A stretch of DNA of 64,000 nucleotides, taken from positions 67,851,442 through 67,915,441 of the forward strand of contig NC_133122.1 of the NCBI RefSeq assembly GCF_033568475.1, read 5' to 3'. Shown here in pieces: positions 35,036-46,556 of the stretch. Within the stretch, counting starts at the first letter, position 1. Each line of letters opens with the position of its first letter. Both the position numbers and the translations under genes were made by a program. The notes below the pieces were generated by a model. It saw only the letters and a list, made by a program, of their open reading frames with translations. It was not told where the DNA came from and ran no database searches. Source of the stretch: Henckelia pumila (taxonomy: Eukaryota > Streptophyta > Magnoliopsida > Lamiales > Gesneriaceae).

Positions 35036-35737
35036 TAAAAAAAATCCAAAAAAAAAAATCCAAAAAAATCGAAAAAAAAATCATCAAAAGAAAAAAATAG
35101 ATACTTCTGACCCACAAGAGTATAAACTGTGAACGGTATCAACCAAAGATATTACATGTGGTTAAACTGTTATGTACTCCACCAATAGTGAATTCATGTG
35201 GTTAAACTATATTTCTCCCACTTATGGTATTTTATGTGGTTAAAATACTAAATCCCCACCTAGTCTAGGGTGGTTAAGAAATAGATACTCCTAGCCCGCA
35301 TGAGTATAAAATGTGCACGGCACCCCCCATCTCAAACAATCAAATTTTTGAACTACATTATGACTAGGCAACTTAGATATATTCTGAGTACAGTCATGAA
35401 TTTATTGTTTTCTTTTCACGAAAAATATTAATGTCTTATATTTTTAGTGAAAGTTTAACACAATCAAAATATCACAAAACAAAAAAAATCTTCAAGTCTT
35501 TTAGGCAACTTCAAGATGGATCGTCGACGTGTTCAAATTCTTGATAACGTCATCATGGAAAGGAGAAATATTTTCAATCATAATTCTTACTCGATCTTAT
35601 GAAATGGTTGAGCACTGGAAAACATTCCTCTCTTTGAGAAGGTGGATGAGATTTTTCTTCACTTCTTCAAATCACCAAGCCCTTCAAATTATGCGCTTCC
35701 ACCATCTTGAGTTGATTGGACTTGACCCACCTTTCCT
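35036..35737 (+). other. Non-coding stretch, probably the 3' region of element B
   Basis: A-rich tract at 35036-35095, then two related segments (AGATACT..GAGTATAAA at about 35099 and 35281) and repeated TGTGGTTAAA words. From 35514 an ATG opens a short frame (MDRRRVQILDNVI) broken after about 30 codons. Its origin is unclear. Confidence 0.4.
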
Positions 35738-38700
35738 GCTGACTTTGTAGTGCTTGATATGGAAGAAGATCAAGATGTCCCTCTAATTTTGGGAAGACCA
35801 TTCTTGGCGACTGGCAGAGCGTTAATTGATGTGCAGGAGGGTGAATTAACTCTATGAGTTGGTGGTGAAGCTGTCACTTTCAATATCTATAAAACCATGA
35901 AATACCAAGATGAGGTACATTCTTGTAATCGCATTGATTTAGCTGATTCTCATGAGAATAATTTTTGTGCATGAATGGAGTTGGAGGACGCATTGTCTAG
36001 GTGTTTAATTAATTCTGTGAACCAGTTTGATGTGGAGGATTGGGAACTTAGAGAGCCTTGAAAGTTTGTCAAAAGAAAAGGATGGCCAAGAAAAAATTGA
36101 AGCATTGCCTGAGGAGCCCAGAAAAGAGGTACCAATTTCTACTCTTGAATTGAAATAACTGCCTGGTCATTTATGTTATGCATTTTTTGGGGAAAATTTG
36201 ACTTACCCGGTAATTATTTCATCCTCTCTTACTCATGATGAAAAGTATAAATTATTAAGAGTTTTGAGAAAATTTAAATCTGCTTTGGGTTGGTCAATTT
36301 CTGATATCAAAGGAATTAGTCCCAATATTTGCATGCATAAGATTTTAATGGAGGAGTCGTATAGTCCTTATGTTGATCATCGAAGGAGGTTAAATCCTGC
36401 GATGAAAGAAGTGGTAAAAGCTGAGGTGTTGAAATTATTGAATGCTGGTATTATTTATGCTATATCTGACAGTTCTTGGGTGTCTCCAGTACAGGTTGTG
36501 CCAAAAAAAGAGGTATGAATGTGGTAAAAAAAAATGAGAAAAACGAGTTGATTTCAACTCGTACCGTCACTGGTTGGAGAGTTTACATTGATTATAGAAG
36601 GTTGAATAAGGCTACTAGAAAAGATCATTTTCCTCTTTCTTTTATTGATCAAATGCTTGACAGGTTGGCTGGGTACAAAAATTATTGCTTTTTATATGGC
36701 TATTCTGGCTACAATCAAATTGCTATAGCGCCAGAGGATCAAGAGAAAACAACTTTCACATGTCCCTATGGTATTTATGCTTTTAGGAGAATGCCATTTG
36801 GGTTGTGTAATGCACCGGCTACTTTTCAGCGGTGCATGATGACAATTTTTTCTGACATGGTGGAAGAATTAATATAAATTTTTATGGATGATTTTTTGGT
36901 GTTTGGGTCCTCTTTTGATCATTGTTTGCACAATATGACTCTTGTTTGGCAGCGTTGTCAAGAAAAGAATCTCGTGCTTAACTGATAAAAATGCCACTTC
37001 ATGGTGCAAGAGGAAATAGTACTTGGACACAAAGTGTCATCTAATGGGCTTGAGGTGGATCGAGCAAAAGTGGTTGCGATTGAAAAGCTTCCACCGCAAA
37101 ATAATGTAAAAGCCATTAGAAGTTTATTGGGACACGACGGGTTTTATCGTCGCTTTATTAGAGATTTTTCTAAAATCACTAAACCTTTGTGTAATTTATT
37201 ATAAAAAGATACATCTTTTATTTTTGATGATGCGTGTTTGTAGGCATTCACAAAGATCAAGGAGGCACTAATTTCTGCGCCTATTATGATTGTGTCTGAC
37301 TGGAAAGAGCCGTTTGAAGTGATGTGTGATGCCAGCGATTATGCTATAGGAGCAGTTTTGGGACAAAGAAGAGATAATATGTTTCGGGCGATTTACTACG
37401 CTAGCCGCACTCTTGACGGAGCATAACAGAATTACACTACTACGGAAAAAGAGATGTTGGCTGTGGTTTTCTCCTTCGACAAATTCAGGTCCTATCTCAT
37501 TGGCTCTAAAGTAATTGTTTATACTGACCATGCAGCAATTCGCTATCTATTTGCCAAAAAAGATTCCAAGCCAAGAGTGATTCGGTGGATAATCTTACTA
37601 CAAGAGTTTGATTTCGAAATTAGAGACAAGAAAGATAGTGAAAATTTAGTGGCGGATCATCTGTCTCGCTTGGAGTTGGAAGGAAAAGCTGAACATGAAC
37701 TCATCAAGGAGCAATTTCTTGATGAGCATCTTTCTGAGGTAAATTCTAAACTTTCTTGGTTTGCAGACTTTGCTAATTTTCTTTCTTGTGGTATTTTGCC
37801 TCCAGATCTTAATCATCACCAAATGAAGAAATTTTTCCATGATGTCAAGTTTATCTATGGGATGATCCATTTGTGTAAAAAAAGTGTTCGGACCAAGTGA
37901 TAAGGAGATTTGTAGATGAAGCTGAAACAAAAGAAATTTTGGAACAATGTCACTCTGCACCGTATGGTGGTCACTTTGGAGCCTCACGGACAGCCGCCAA
38001 GGTGCTTCAGTCTGGTTTTTATTGGCCAAATTTATTTAAAGATATTTATACCTTGGTAAAATCTTGTGATAGATGTCAAAGGATGGGGAATATATCTAGG
38101 CGTCATGAATTACCCCTTACAAATATTTTAGAAGTTGAATTATTTGATGTTTGAGGTATTGATTTTATGGGATCATTTCCTATATCCTTTGGTCAATCTT
38201 ATATTTTATTGGCTGTTGATTATGTTTCGAAATGGGTGGAAGCAATCGTCATCCCCACTAATGATTCTCGTGTAGTGGTGAAGTTTGTGCAGAAAAATAT
38301 TTTCACAAGGTTTGGACTTTGGAACTCCAAGGGCAATTATCAGTGATGAAGGTACGCACTTCTGCAATAAGGTTTTTAATTCTTTAGTGACAAAATATGG
38401 TGTTAGGCATAAAGTGACATGTGCATACCATCCGCAAACAAATGGGCAAGCTGAAATATCCAACCGGGAAATCAAGCAAATTCTGGAAAAGACGGTCAAA
38501 ACTAACCGGAAGGATTGGGCAATCAAGTTGGATGATGCACTGTGGGCATACCGGACCGCATTCAAAACTCCAATTGGCATGTCACCATATAGGTTGGTTT
38601 TTGGGAAGGCATGTCATCTGCCAGTGGAGTTAGAGCATCGAGCATATTGGGTCGTAAAAAAGTTGAATTTTGATCTGAAAGCTGCTAGCGAAGAGCGACT

Positions 38701-39043
38701 GTTGCAGTTGAATGAGATAGAAGAATTTCGTAATCATTCTTACGAAAATGCCAAACTCTACAAAGAACAGACCAAAAAGTGGCATGACAAAATATTGTTG
38801 AAAAGAGAATTCGAGCTTGGACAACATGTGCTATTATTTAACTCTCGTATCAAATTGTTTCCAGGTAAGTTGAAATCGAGATGGTCTGGTCCGTTCACTG
38901 TGGTGAAGATGCATCCTTATGGAGCCATTGAACTGAGTTGTCATGATGGTCAGACCTTTCAAGTAAGTGGTCAGAGGTTGAAACATTATTTTGGCCATGA
39001 AGTGCGGAATATGGAGAACATTGCATTGATTGAGCAAGTGTAA
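35738..39043 (+). pseudogene. Element A pol: protease end, RT, RNase H, integrase (multiple breaks)
   Basis: Protease end at 35738-35910 ([20 protein letters not shown]). RT at 36198-37204: SDSSWVSPVQVVPKK, WRVYIDYRRLN, FTCPYGIYAFRRMPFGLCNA, FMDD at 36881-36892. RNase H at about 37210-37700: [40 protein letters not shown]. Integrase at about 37890-39043: zinc motif H-x-H...CDRCQ, then [24 protein letters not shown] and [13 protein letters not shown] supplying D, D, E. Breaks include a frameshift near 36510, stops at about 36876, 36983, 37200, 37425 and 38152, and frameshifts near 37890 and 38310. The order and wording fit Athila-lineage Gypsy elements. It cannot make active enzymes. Confidence 0.9.
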
Positions 39044-39054
39044 AAGCACCAGAA

Positions 39055-39102
39055 AAGTCGGGCTAACGACTATAAACCAAGCGCTTCTTGGGAGGCAACC
39101 CA
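39055..39102 (+). other. Conserved post-pol double-hairpin block (element A)
   Basis: Contains AGTCGGGCTAACGACT followed by CCAAGCGCTTCTTGGGAGG, two short hairpins (AGTCG/CGACT and CCAAG/CTTGG) and then GGCAACCCA. A nearly identical block follows gag-protease in element C at 48839-48886, although the neighbouring sequences differ. Confidence 0.7.
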
Positions 39103-39274
39103 TGTTACTGCTTTAATTTGTTTTTTTATTTTATTTTATTTTACTTTATTTTTTTGTTTTTGTTTATTTTATTTTATTTTCTGTTAGTTTTTTTCTATGT
39201 AATTTAATTTTTTTACAATACTTGAACATAAGTTTAATTTAATTTAATTTTTTTATTTTTCTGGTAAAGGGTTG

Positions 39275-39528
39275 CGCAGAAGCGGCCCATCTCACACGCA
39301 TATGCATTAAACTCCAGTACATCGTGAAACTCTTTTTGCGCATATGCGGCCCATCTCCGTTCATCTGCGCGCAACTCCAGGGCGTGAAATTATTTTTTTG
39401 CGCATATGCGGCTCGCATCACGCATATGCGGCTCGCATCACGCATCCGCGGCCCTTATTTGCACAACACAATCACGCTTCTGTGTGAAAATATCTGCATC
39501 TGCGCCACCCGTCTCTCTTAATTTAAAA
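39275..39528 (+). promoter_or_regulatory. Second CATATGCG-type word array with TTTAAA box, upstream of the env-position ORF
   Basis: Words CATATGCGG, CATCTGCG, CAGAAGCGG and CATCCGCGG cluster at 39275-39512. AATTTAAAA (39520-39528) follows directly. The ATG of the env-position ORF lies 481 bp after this box. The lexicon equals that of the LTR U3 of the same element. Reading it as a promoter is an inference. Confidence 0.5.
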
Positions 39529-40000
39529 CACGGGGTTCGTAGTATTGTCACTTTTTCTTTCCTCAGTCCGTTTCTCTCCAAATTATCCAACACCTTACCA
39601 TAATCCAACATTATCCTAGCCACCTTCTTGTTCGTTCGTCTGGCTTAACATCATCAAAGGTATGAATCCTAAATACAGATCTCTCAATCCCATGGAAACG
39701 TACACCACCAGAATTTAAGGCTCTACATCGGCAGATTTAAATCCGCTTCAAATAGGGAATTTTTGCGCCTTGTTGATCTTGTTGGTTGTGTTAGACGAGG
39801 TAATTGGCTATCCCTTTTGCGCTAGTTGCATTATTGTTGGATTTCGAAGAAGAAGATAAGTATAGTTGTTTTTGGCATAGAAGGTGTTTGGTGAATTGTC
39901 TAAGGGATTCTGCGGTTGAAAGATTGTTGCAGTGTGATTGTGTAGTTGTTGCGTGCGCATAGCAGGTTATTGGGTGATATTTTGTGAATTGATTGGTACA

Positions 40001-41120
40001 ATGCCGCCAAAAACAAAAGGAAAGGGATCGGCTTCATCGTCTTTGAGACAGGCGTCATTTTATAAAAATAGGTTTGGAATGCTGCCGCGGCGGAAAATTT
40101 TGTTGACTTGTCTCTCAAAAGTATGCATAAAGATCGGGGAATGGATATAAGGGATTTAAATGCTACTACTTTGGTTGAAGCAAGCCGACGTAATTGGCAA
40201 GCCTTCATCAAAAAACCTCCCGAGGCTATCATGTCTATTGTTCGGGAGTTCTATGCCAATCTAATGGTGAAGCATAAGGACTACAAAGTGAGAGTGCGAG
40301 GGAAAATGGTGATGTTTGATTATCAAACTATCAACGCCGTGTATCAAATGCCGAACATTGAATTTGATGATTATAGGCTTTTCATTGAGAATAAGTTCCC
40401 AGCCGCTGCCATGCTAAATGCACTTTGTATTGAGGGTGCCGAATGGAAATTGAATAATAAAGGTGTCTCTGTTACATTGTTCTCCAAATTTCTTAACCGG
40501 GAAGCTAATAATTGGCATGAGTTTGTAGTCGCACGCATGTTGCCATCGGGTCACAATTTTGAAATTACGGTGGATAGGGCAAAGTTGGTCTATTGTCTAG
40601 TTACAGGAAGGACGGTTAATGCGGGCAAAGTGCTTCAGCAGTCCATTTATGCTGCTAGTAAAAAATCTCCTCTTAGCATTTTAGTACAAGTCTCGTTGAT
40701 TGCGGATCTTTACCGTTATGCTGGAGTTACTTGGGATGAAACTGAGCAACTTCATCCTACTCGTACTCCTATTGTGCTTGTTCGGCCATTGAAAAGGGAG
40801 AAACAGAAGCAGACACAGTAGACCGATATTGCACAGCCCCCACCACAGCCGTCTGAGCCTGCTCCTCCACTGACTCACACTGCTCCATCACTTCCTTTAC
40901 ATGCTGCTAAAGGGAGTGATTATTCTGGCCGTTTCGATGCTTTGGAAAAGCAAATGCATAAGCAATGGAAAAAATGCGAGAGCAAATGGCGTATGTGCAT
41001 GATTTTAATGCGGCACTCGCTCAAAATTACCCTTCTACAAATGTGCCATATCCACCGCCACCACCTTGGTTGCACAATGAAGATTCTGAGGATGATGCTA
41101 TCGAGAGGTACATGTCCCCT
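40001..41120 (+). pseudogene. Element A env-position ORF (putative plant transposon protein family), broken
   Basis: ATG at 40001 (MPPKTKGKG). Relative to the homologous ORF in element C, a one-base loss near 40074 shifts the frame. The main frame then runs about 40108-40821 (ATTLVEASRRNWQAFIKKP, EFYANLMVKHKDYKVRVRGK, NNWHEFVVARMLPSGHNFEI, YCLVTGRTVNAGKVLQQSI) to a TAG at 40819-40821. Homology continues past it, with a P-rich stretch, to about 41120. This family sits where env would be in Athila-type elements. No signal peptide or membrane segment is visible, so an envelope role is not supported. Its function is unknown. Confidence 0.8.
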
Positions 41121-41137
41121 GTTATGTTTATTGTTTA

Positions 41138-41177
41138 AATCATTAGGGACAATGATTGGGTTTAAGTTTGGGGGGTG
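41138..41177 (+). other. Palindrome plus internal polypurine tract (element A)
   Basis: AATCATTAGGGACAATGATT (41138-41157) can form a 7-bp stem. Six bases later AAGTTTGGGGGGTG (41164-41177) resembles the polypurine tract next to the 3' LTR. The same arrangement occurs in element C at 51169-51208. Confidence 0.65.
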
Positions 41178-41697
41178 ATTTAATTTGTTTATGAAAATTG
41201 ATTATGGATAGTTGTTGAGTTTCAGGTTGTTGTGAAGTTCAAGTTGGTTTTTGCTGATGAATTGTTTAGTTTGTTGAAGTTGGTTAGATGGTTTGAAATT
41301 CTGATTTTAGTCACTGCATTTGTGTTTATTTTTACTGGTTCGTTTTGTGTTTTCTGCATGTTTTGTTTTGTGTCAGTATTTTATTGTTAGTTTGTGTGTT
41401 TGTCTTTTTGAGAAAAAAAAGTGAAAAATAGAAAAGCAAAAGAAAAATGGCCTATGATGATGAGGTTGGGAAAAGAAAAAGAGTGTATAATCTAGTGTTG
41501 GCGACATTGTATCTCGAGTTCTCACAATTTATGCACTATAGCCTTGACTGTCGATACTCCTGATAAGTAGAAAAAGTTATGTGAATTTTTTAAGTGGATT
41601 GGATAATTTGACTCTTAAATTTGGTGATATATGCTCAATACCGAGGTAGACTGATACAAGAATAAAAATGATTTAGGCAATTTAATTGAAAATATGA

Positions 41698-41966
41698 CTC
41701 CATACAGGCCTGGATAGGGACTGAAATCCTAGTTTCCTCGTTCTTGGCTAAGTATGCGGATAAAATGGGTTGTAAAAACTAAAAATAAAAAGCTAAATTT
41801 TCGTACAACTCCATCCGGGCCTGGATAGGGATTGAAATCCTAATCACCAATCCATGGCTAAGTAGCGGATAAAATGGGGGTTGATGCTCCATCCGGGCTA
41901 TAGACGAGGAGATTGAAATCTGAATCCTATCTTTAGTTATAGCTAAGTATGAGGGTAATTTACGGG
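41698..41966 (+). repeat. Three imperfect ~80-110-bp direct repeats in the element A tail
   Basis: Units start at about 41698, 41810 and 41888 with CTCCATCCGGGCCTGGATAG or variants, continue GATTGAAATCCTAAT, and end GGCTAAGTA..GGATAAAATGGG. They are non-coding. Confidence 0.8.
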
Positions 41967-42345
41967 GCTAAAATAAAAACCGGGTGCAAAATCCGATAAT
42001 TTTATGAAAACAATGTAATAACTGAAAAAGTCCTTTTGATTTATGCGAGTAAAATTTGAACTTGGTGGAGCGTATTTTGAAACTAGACGGCGGGGTTAAT
42101 GACTCTTTGAGGCCTACTGGTTGCATGATTTGATCGAAAGTTATGTGGGTAGACAGGATTGGCTAATCACACACGCACGAGACTCTTGAAAAAATTAGCT
42201 ACACATGGATTAATTATTGAACATCTGAGGCCGGTTGGTTTATTTAAGTTTTATTGCTTTCTTGTGTGTTTTTAATTTCTTGTGTGTTTTTAATTCCGTT
42301 TGTTTAATTGTTTTACTCTATTTTGCTCGGGACTAGCAAAATATT

Positions 42346-42360
42346 AAGTTTGGGGGAATT
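42346..42360 (+). other. Element A polypurine tract
   Basis: AAGTTTGGGGGAATT lies immediately before the TG of the 3' LTR. This is the expected plus-strand primer position. Confidence 0.85.
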
Positions 42361-43899
42361 TGATAAGTGCATTTTATGCACTTAATTTGGTTATGATTTT
42401 AATTGAATTTTGCGTTGTTCAAGCAATTTTATGCAGTTTCGTTGTTGTTTATGTGTATGTAGGGAGATTCATGAGTTGGTGAATTTATAGATAAAAGAAT
42501 AAGAAATTGAAGAAGGAAATCTGCCAAATTGCTCGCAGCTGTGCCAAAGTCTAAAAATAATTGAGAAAAGAATGACGCATATGCGTGAGAAGTGACGCAG
42601 AAGCGGAGAAAGGCAAAGATTTGAGAGATTCAAAGGTGCATATGCGGTAAAATAGGTGCATATGCAGCAAAACCCATAAACTTGAAAGGTAAAATAGGTG
42701 CATATGCGGCTATGTGCAGAAGCGTGAGAAGGCAGAAACTTGGAAAAGAAAAGAGCGCATATGCGGCCTAATCCCATGTATCTGCGTGAAAGTCCAGCAA
42801 CTGAAGAACTAAGAAAAGCACATATGCGCCCTCTCAACACACATCTGCGGGAAACTGAAGATAGTGCATATCCGCATAATTTTGGAAATCGATTAGAATT
42901 TTGGGAATATCTTTGAACTCAAGATTAATGGGCTTTTATGGGCTTGGAATCAAGATATAAAAGGAGGAATTTTTCAGAGACGCCGAGATTCAGAATTTTT
43001 GCAGGGAACGAGTCGGTGATTGGAATTTATTGGATTGCACAAGAGCTCAAGAACCCGGTGCGAAGACGGAAGACGGCGGCATCCGGCGACGGAAAAGCTT
43101 AATTCTACTTCGTTCTAATTTTTCTTTGAACTTTATTTTTTTAGTTTTATGGATTGTTGGAAAAACAAGTTTTATTTGATTTTTAATTTTATTATGAACT
43201 AATTTCTTAGTCTAGAGGTAGACGGATCTTGACTGTAAATCATGATTGTGATATTTTGATTTATATATTTGAATTCTTTCCACAGTTTATTTGTGTTTTC
43301 CTGATTTTAATGTTTTCAATTTACTGGCCATAGATTGAATGATATTTTATTTAGAATCTATCACTCGAGAGAGGAGATTTTAAATACTACATAGAAAAAT
43401 ACATCTTTGGTGTTTATATTGTTCGAGAGACTTATAACTCCATAGAAGTCGTTAGAAAAATTCTCGTGCCATTTACATGATTTAATAGTTGAACATATAT
43501 AGAGATATTGAGTTTGCATTTGAATCCGAAGTTCTGCTTGACACTCGAGAGAGGTAGTAGAAAATAATAGGGATTCTTGGCTGATAAAATAGAAGAATTT
43601 ATGATTAAATAATCATTAGAAATAAATTATGGTGGACAGTCAAGTGAAGTCAAACCTCTAGCATTCATCGCTTATTGAATTTTTCTCTCGTGAACTCGTG
43701 GTTATTTAATTTTATTTCTTGCAAAATTTAGTTTTATTATAATCAAATCATTTTCGTAGCTCTACATAGGATTAGGACTTTATTGGTTGCAAATATTTAA
43801 TATAATATCATTTTATTCATTCTCCGTGGGATCGACCTGGACTTAAATTCCTATATTATAACTTGACATCGTGCGCTTACGAGCAAAAAACATGCAACA
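42361..43899 (+). repeat. Element A 3' LTR
   Basis: TGATAAGTGC...ATGCAACA, 1539 bp. TATAAAA at 42956-42962; word array upstream of it at about 42570-42880. It ends with the Athila-like GTGCGCTTACGAGC stretch. It is longer than the preserved 5' LTR because that copy is cut by element B. Confidence 0.9.
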
Positions 43900-43904
43900 A
43901 TTAT

Positions 43905-45033
43905 CAACATACATATACATACTCAAGTGATTTTTTTGTTTTTAATTATTGTTATTATTATACATATATATGTATATATACATGCATGTTATTACTTTTA
44001 TTACCAATTCACTATTATTTACATACATGTATATACACGTTTTCAAAAACCCTACACTCCCCCCTTTTTGTTGTTTTTTTATTCATTTTTTGAAAGTACA
44101 ACAGTCTTCTTCAAAAATATATTTTCTCGTTCTGTCATCCAATGTTTGATGATATCTCACCCTGAAGAAAAAAGACACTATTTTGTTTTTTGATGAGCCC
44201 GTTGTCATGTGTTTTATTGTTTGCAAGTACACGATGTCAAGTTTTAATATATGATGCGTAGGATATCGCTCTCATCATCATTGACAATTTATAATAATCC
44301 GACTACCGTTTTAAGTAATTAAAATGACATGTAAGAGTTCTGAAGTTCCAAACCCAGGATCGGAGGGTCCGAACGCAGCTGTCCAGCGAGATGTCAATGT
44401 GCTATTGAGACGTGGGAAGCAGGATAGTTCGAAACATCCAAACTTGGATCGGAGCATCCGATCGAGGTCTATAAATAAGGGCCGAGAACTCACAATTTAG
44501 TGCATGTTTTAGGTGTTTGGTTATAGTTTAGTGTATATTCTTATTGTTTTAGACTTATTCTCAAAGGTTGGGCAATAACGAGGTGCTACAAGGCTTGTAG
44601 CGGAGCCATGCTTGGGTCAGAACCTTCGACATCAGCGGGATGACTACGGATGCAGGTATAAGTCTAGACTCTTAGTAGATATTGGGAGAAGATATTAGTC
44701 TATTTAAAGTTTTTAGAAAAATTATAGTGATATGGTATTCACTTGACTTGTCAGCTTGGATTGTAGAAAGTTGTCCAGCTAGACCAATAGTTGAAGTACA
44801 TAAGTACAGACTGAGATAGACAACTGTGTATGCATGTTTATTTGTTGCATTATTATTTTTCATATTATGGATGATTATTGTTCATGATTTTGTATGCGCT
44901 ATTGGATACCATGTTGATGATATTATCGTATCGAGATAGTTAGTTGTTATAGGGTCACTCAGACCTAGTGTTCCCTTGTACGATACCCTATAGTGTGACA
45001 CACACTTGACCAATGGGGCAGCATCTGCGGTTT
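43905..45033. other. Older repeat DNA between elements A and C
   Basis: Includes a (TA)-rich stretch at 43960-44040 and sequence with TCGGAGGGTCCGAAC-like words (44350-44470) and TATAAATA at 44470. Its right end continues beyond element C at 54129 (GCATCTGCGGTTT / GGTTTACTTAGG), so C lies within it. It looks like an old LTR; the family is not identified. Confidence 0.45.
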
Positions 45034-46417
45034 TGATAAGTGTATTTTATATACTTAATTTATATATGATTTAATTGTTAAATATTTGTTTCGAGCAGAT
45101 TTATGTGGATATTTTGTTGTTTTTGTGTTTACAGTGAATTATGTAATTTTGTGGAGAAAAGAATAATTATTGAATTTATTTGGAAAAATAAATTAAAGAG
45201 AAAAGAATTGAGAAAGTTGAGAAGAAAATAGAAGAAACGTACAGAAGAGAAGAAGAGAAAGAATGAACAGTGTTGGGTTTTTTATTGGGCTTTAAAAGTC
45301 AGCGCTTAATTTAGCGCTAATGAGGAGAGAAAAAAGAGCTAACGCGCATAATTGAAGATTTGAAAATTTGAGTTGAAGGCGCGCCCGCGCCGTTCTTAGA
45401 GCTCCCGCCCTATAGCTGTTTGGAAAGTTTTATTATTTCGGGTAATTTTTATGGGCTTGTTTTTTTGGAATTTTGCTGAGCGATATAAAAAGATTTTTGT
45501 CAGACAAACTTGGAGGGAGCCGCCACACACACATTAGAATATCAGAAGGTTTGATCGAGAGATTTTCCTCGAGATTTTCTGGAGCTTAACTTGAAGAACG
45601 AAGACGGAGTTTGATAGTCCGGACACGGCGTCGACGACAGATTTGTTTCTTATCTTTTATTTAATTCTGAACATGTTTGGATTTATTATTTATTGTTTTC
45701 AGAATTTTATTATGAACTAATTTTTATAGTCTAGAGGTCGGATGGAACCTGGTGTAGACGCTTTCATGAATTCTTGATTTTATTGAATTGAGTTTCTTCT
45801 AGATTAATTGTTTTTTTCTAGAATTTATTTTTTTTTCAATTATCTGATCAATAATTGATTTGTTATATTTATTTGAAATCATTGCTCGGGAGAGGGGATT
45901 TTGAATAGGACATTAGAAACTACACTGTTAATTACTTATACAGCTCGGGAGAGTGTATGATTTTTTAACAGAGCTTTTAAAAAGAACATTGTTTTGTGAT
46001 AGATCACTGCGATAAATTCTTAATAGGGATATTGGAATTTAATTGTAGTTGATAAACATTATTTGTTGCTCGGGAGAGGGAAATAATAAACTTAAGTGTT
46101 CTTGGCTATTAATTGACTGAAATTCATGAAGATTAATTAATTAGGATTGATTGTTGTTGAAACCAGGTGAAATCTATACCTCTAGATCATTTTTTTTTGA
46201 TTGATTTTTAATCTGAAAGTTGTGTGCGTGCTTTTAAATCTCTTAATTATTTTATTTTTATTGCAAAGTTCTCAAAGTTTGATGTTCTAGATAAAGTTTG
46301 GACTATTCTAATTACAAGTACTAAATATTTTCATTTTACTCCCTATGGGATCGATATCTGAATTATTCACTATATTAAAACTTGACACTCGTACGCTTGC
46401 GAGGAAATTTCACAACA
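45034..46417 (+). repeat. Element C 5' LTR
   Basis: TGATAAGTGTATTTTATATA...GGAAATTTCACAACA, 1384 bp. TATAAAA at 45484-45490. GC-rich words AGCGCT, TAACGCGC and GGCGCGCCCGCGCC lie at 45298-45412, upstream of the TATA box. Confidence 0.93.
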
Positions 46418-46423
46418 AGTTTT

Positions 46424-46441
46424 TGGCGCCGTTGCCGGGGA
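46424..46441 (+). other. Element C primer-binding site
   Basis: TGGCGCCGTTGCCGGGGA lies 6 nt after the LTR. This is the widely seen Athila/Tat-type primer site, generally assigned to tRNA-Asp. Confidence 0.85.
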
Positions 46442-46556
46442 GTAAATTTTGATTATTTTTTAGTCTTGTTACCAATTAGTCTAGATTTTAATTTAGAGTT
46501 TTTTATTTTGTTTTTTTTGTTACTAATTAATTGTTTCTTATTTTTAATTGCAGTCT

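Larger units (their letters stand above)
31813..35742 (+). mobile_element. Element B: Tat-type Gypsy retrotransposon remnant nested in the A LTR
   Basis: It begins TGTAGACAATTAAATTTGTT exactly where the A 5' LTR breaks off. It has an LTR (31813-32921), a primer site, a decayed gag, a short protease piece and then directly the C-terminal tail of an integrase, so most of pol is deleted. Its 3' LTR is absent. Around 35738 the sequence passes into the protease of element A, so one deletion removed B's 3' end together with A's LTR end, primer site and gag. The right boundary is approximate; 35036-35737 is non-coding and only assigned to B by position. Confidence 0.7.
30763..43899 (+). mobile_element. 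Element A: Athila-type Gypsy retrotransposon, decayed, with nested element B
   Basis: Both LTRs begin TGATAAGTGCATTTTATGCA; the 3' LTR ends ATGCAACA. A 5-bp target duplication ATTAT flanks the whole (30758-30762 and 43900-43904). The order is truncated 5' LTR, element B, residual protease, RT, RNase H, integrase, spacer, env-position ORF, non-coding tail, polypurine tract, 3' LTR. The gag and primer-site region are missing. Athila assignment rests on the pol wording, the post-pol conserved block and the position of the extra ORF. Confidence 0.88.

Noticed and set aside
40001..41120. True envelope glycoprotein in elements A and C
   Set aside because: No signal peptide, no hydrophobic membrane helix and no cysteine-rich ectodomain; only the position resembles env.
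46548..46556. Gag start at 46548
   Set aside because: That codon is TTG; the first ATG is at 46557, right after a splice-acceptor-like CAG.
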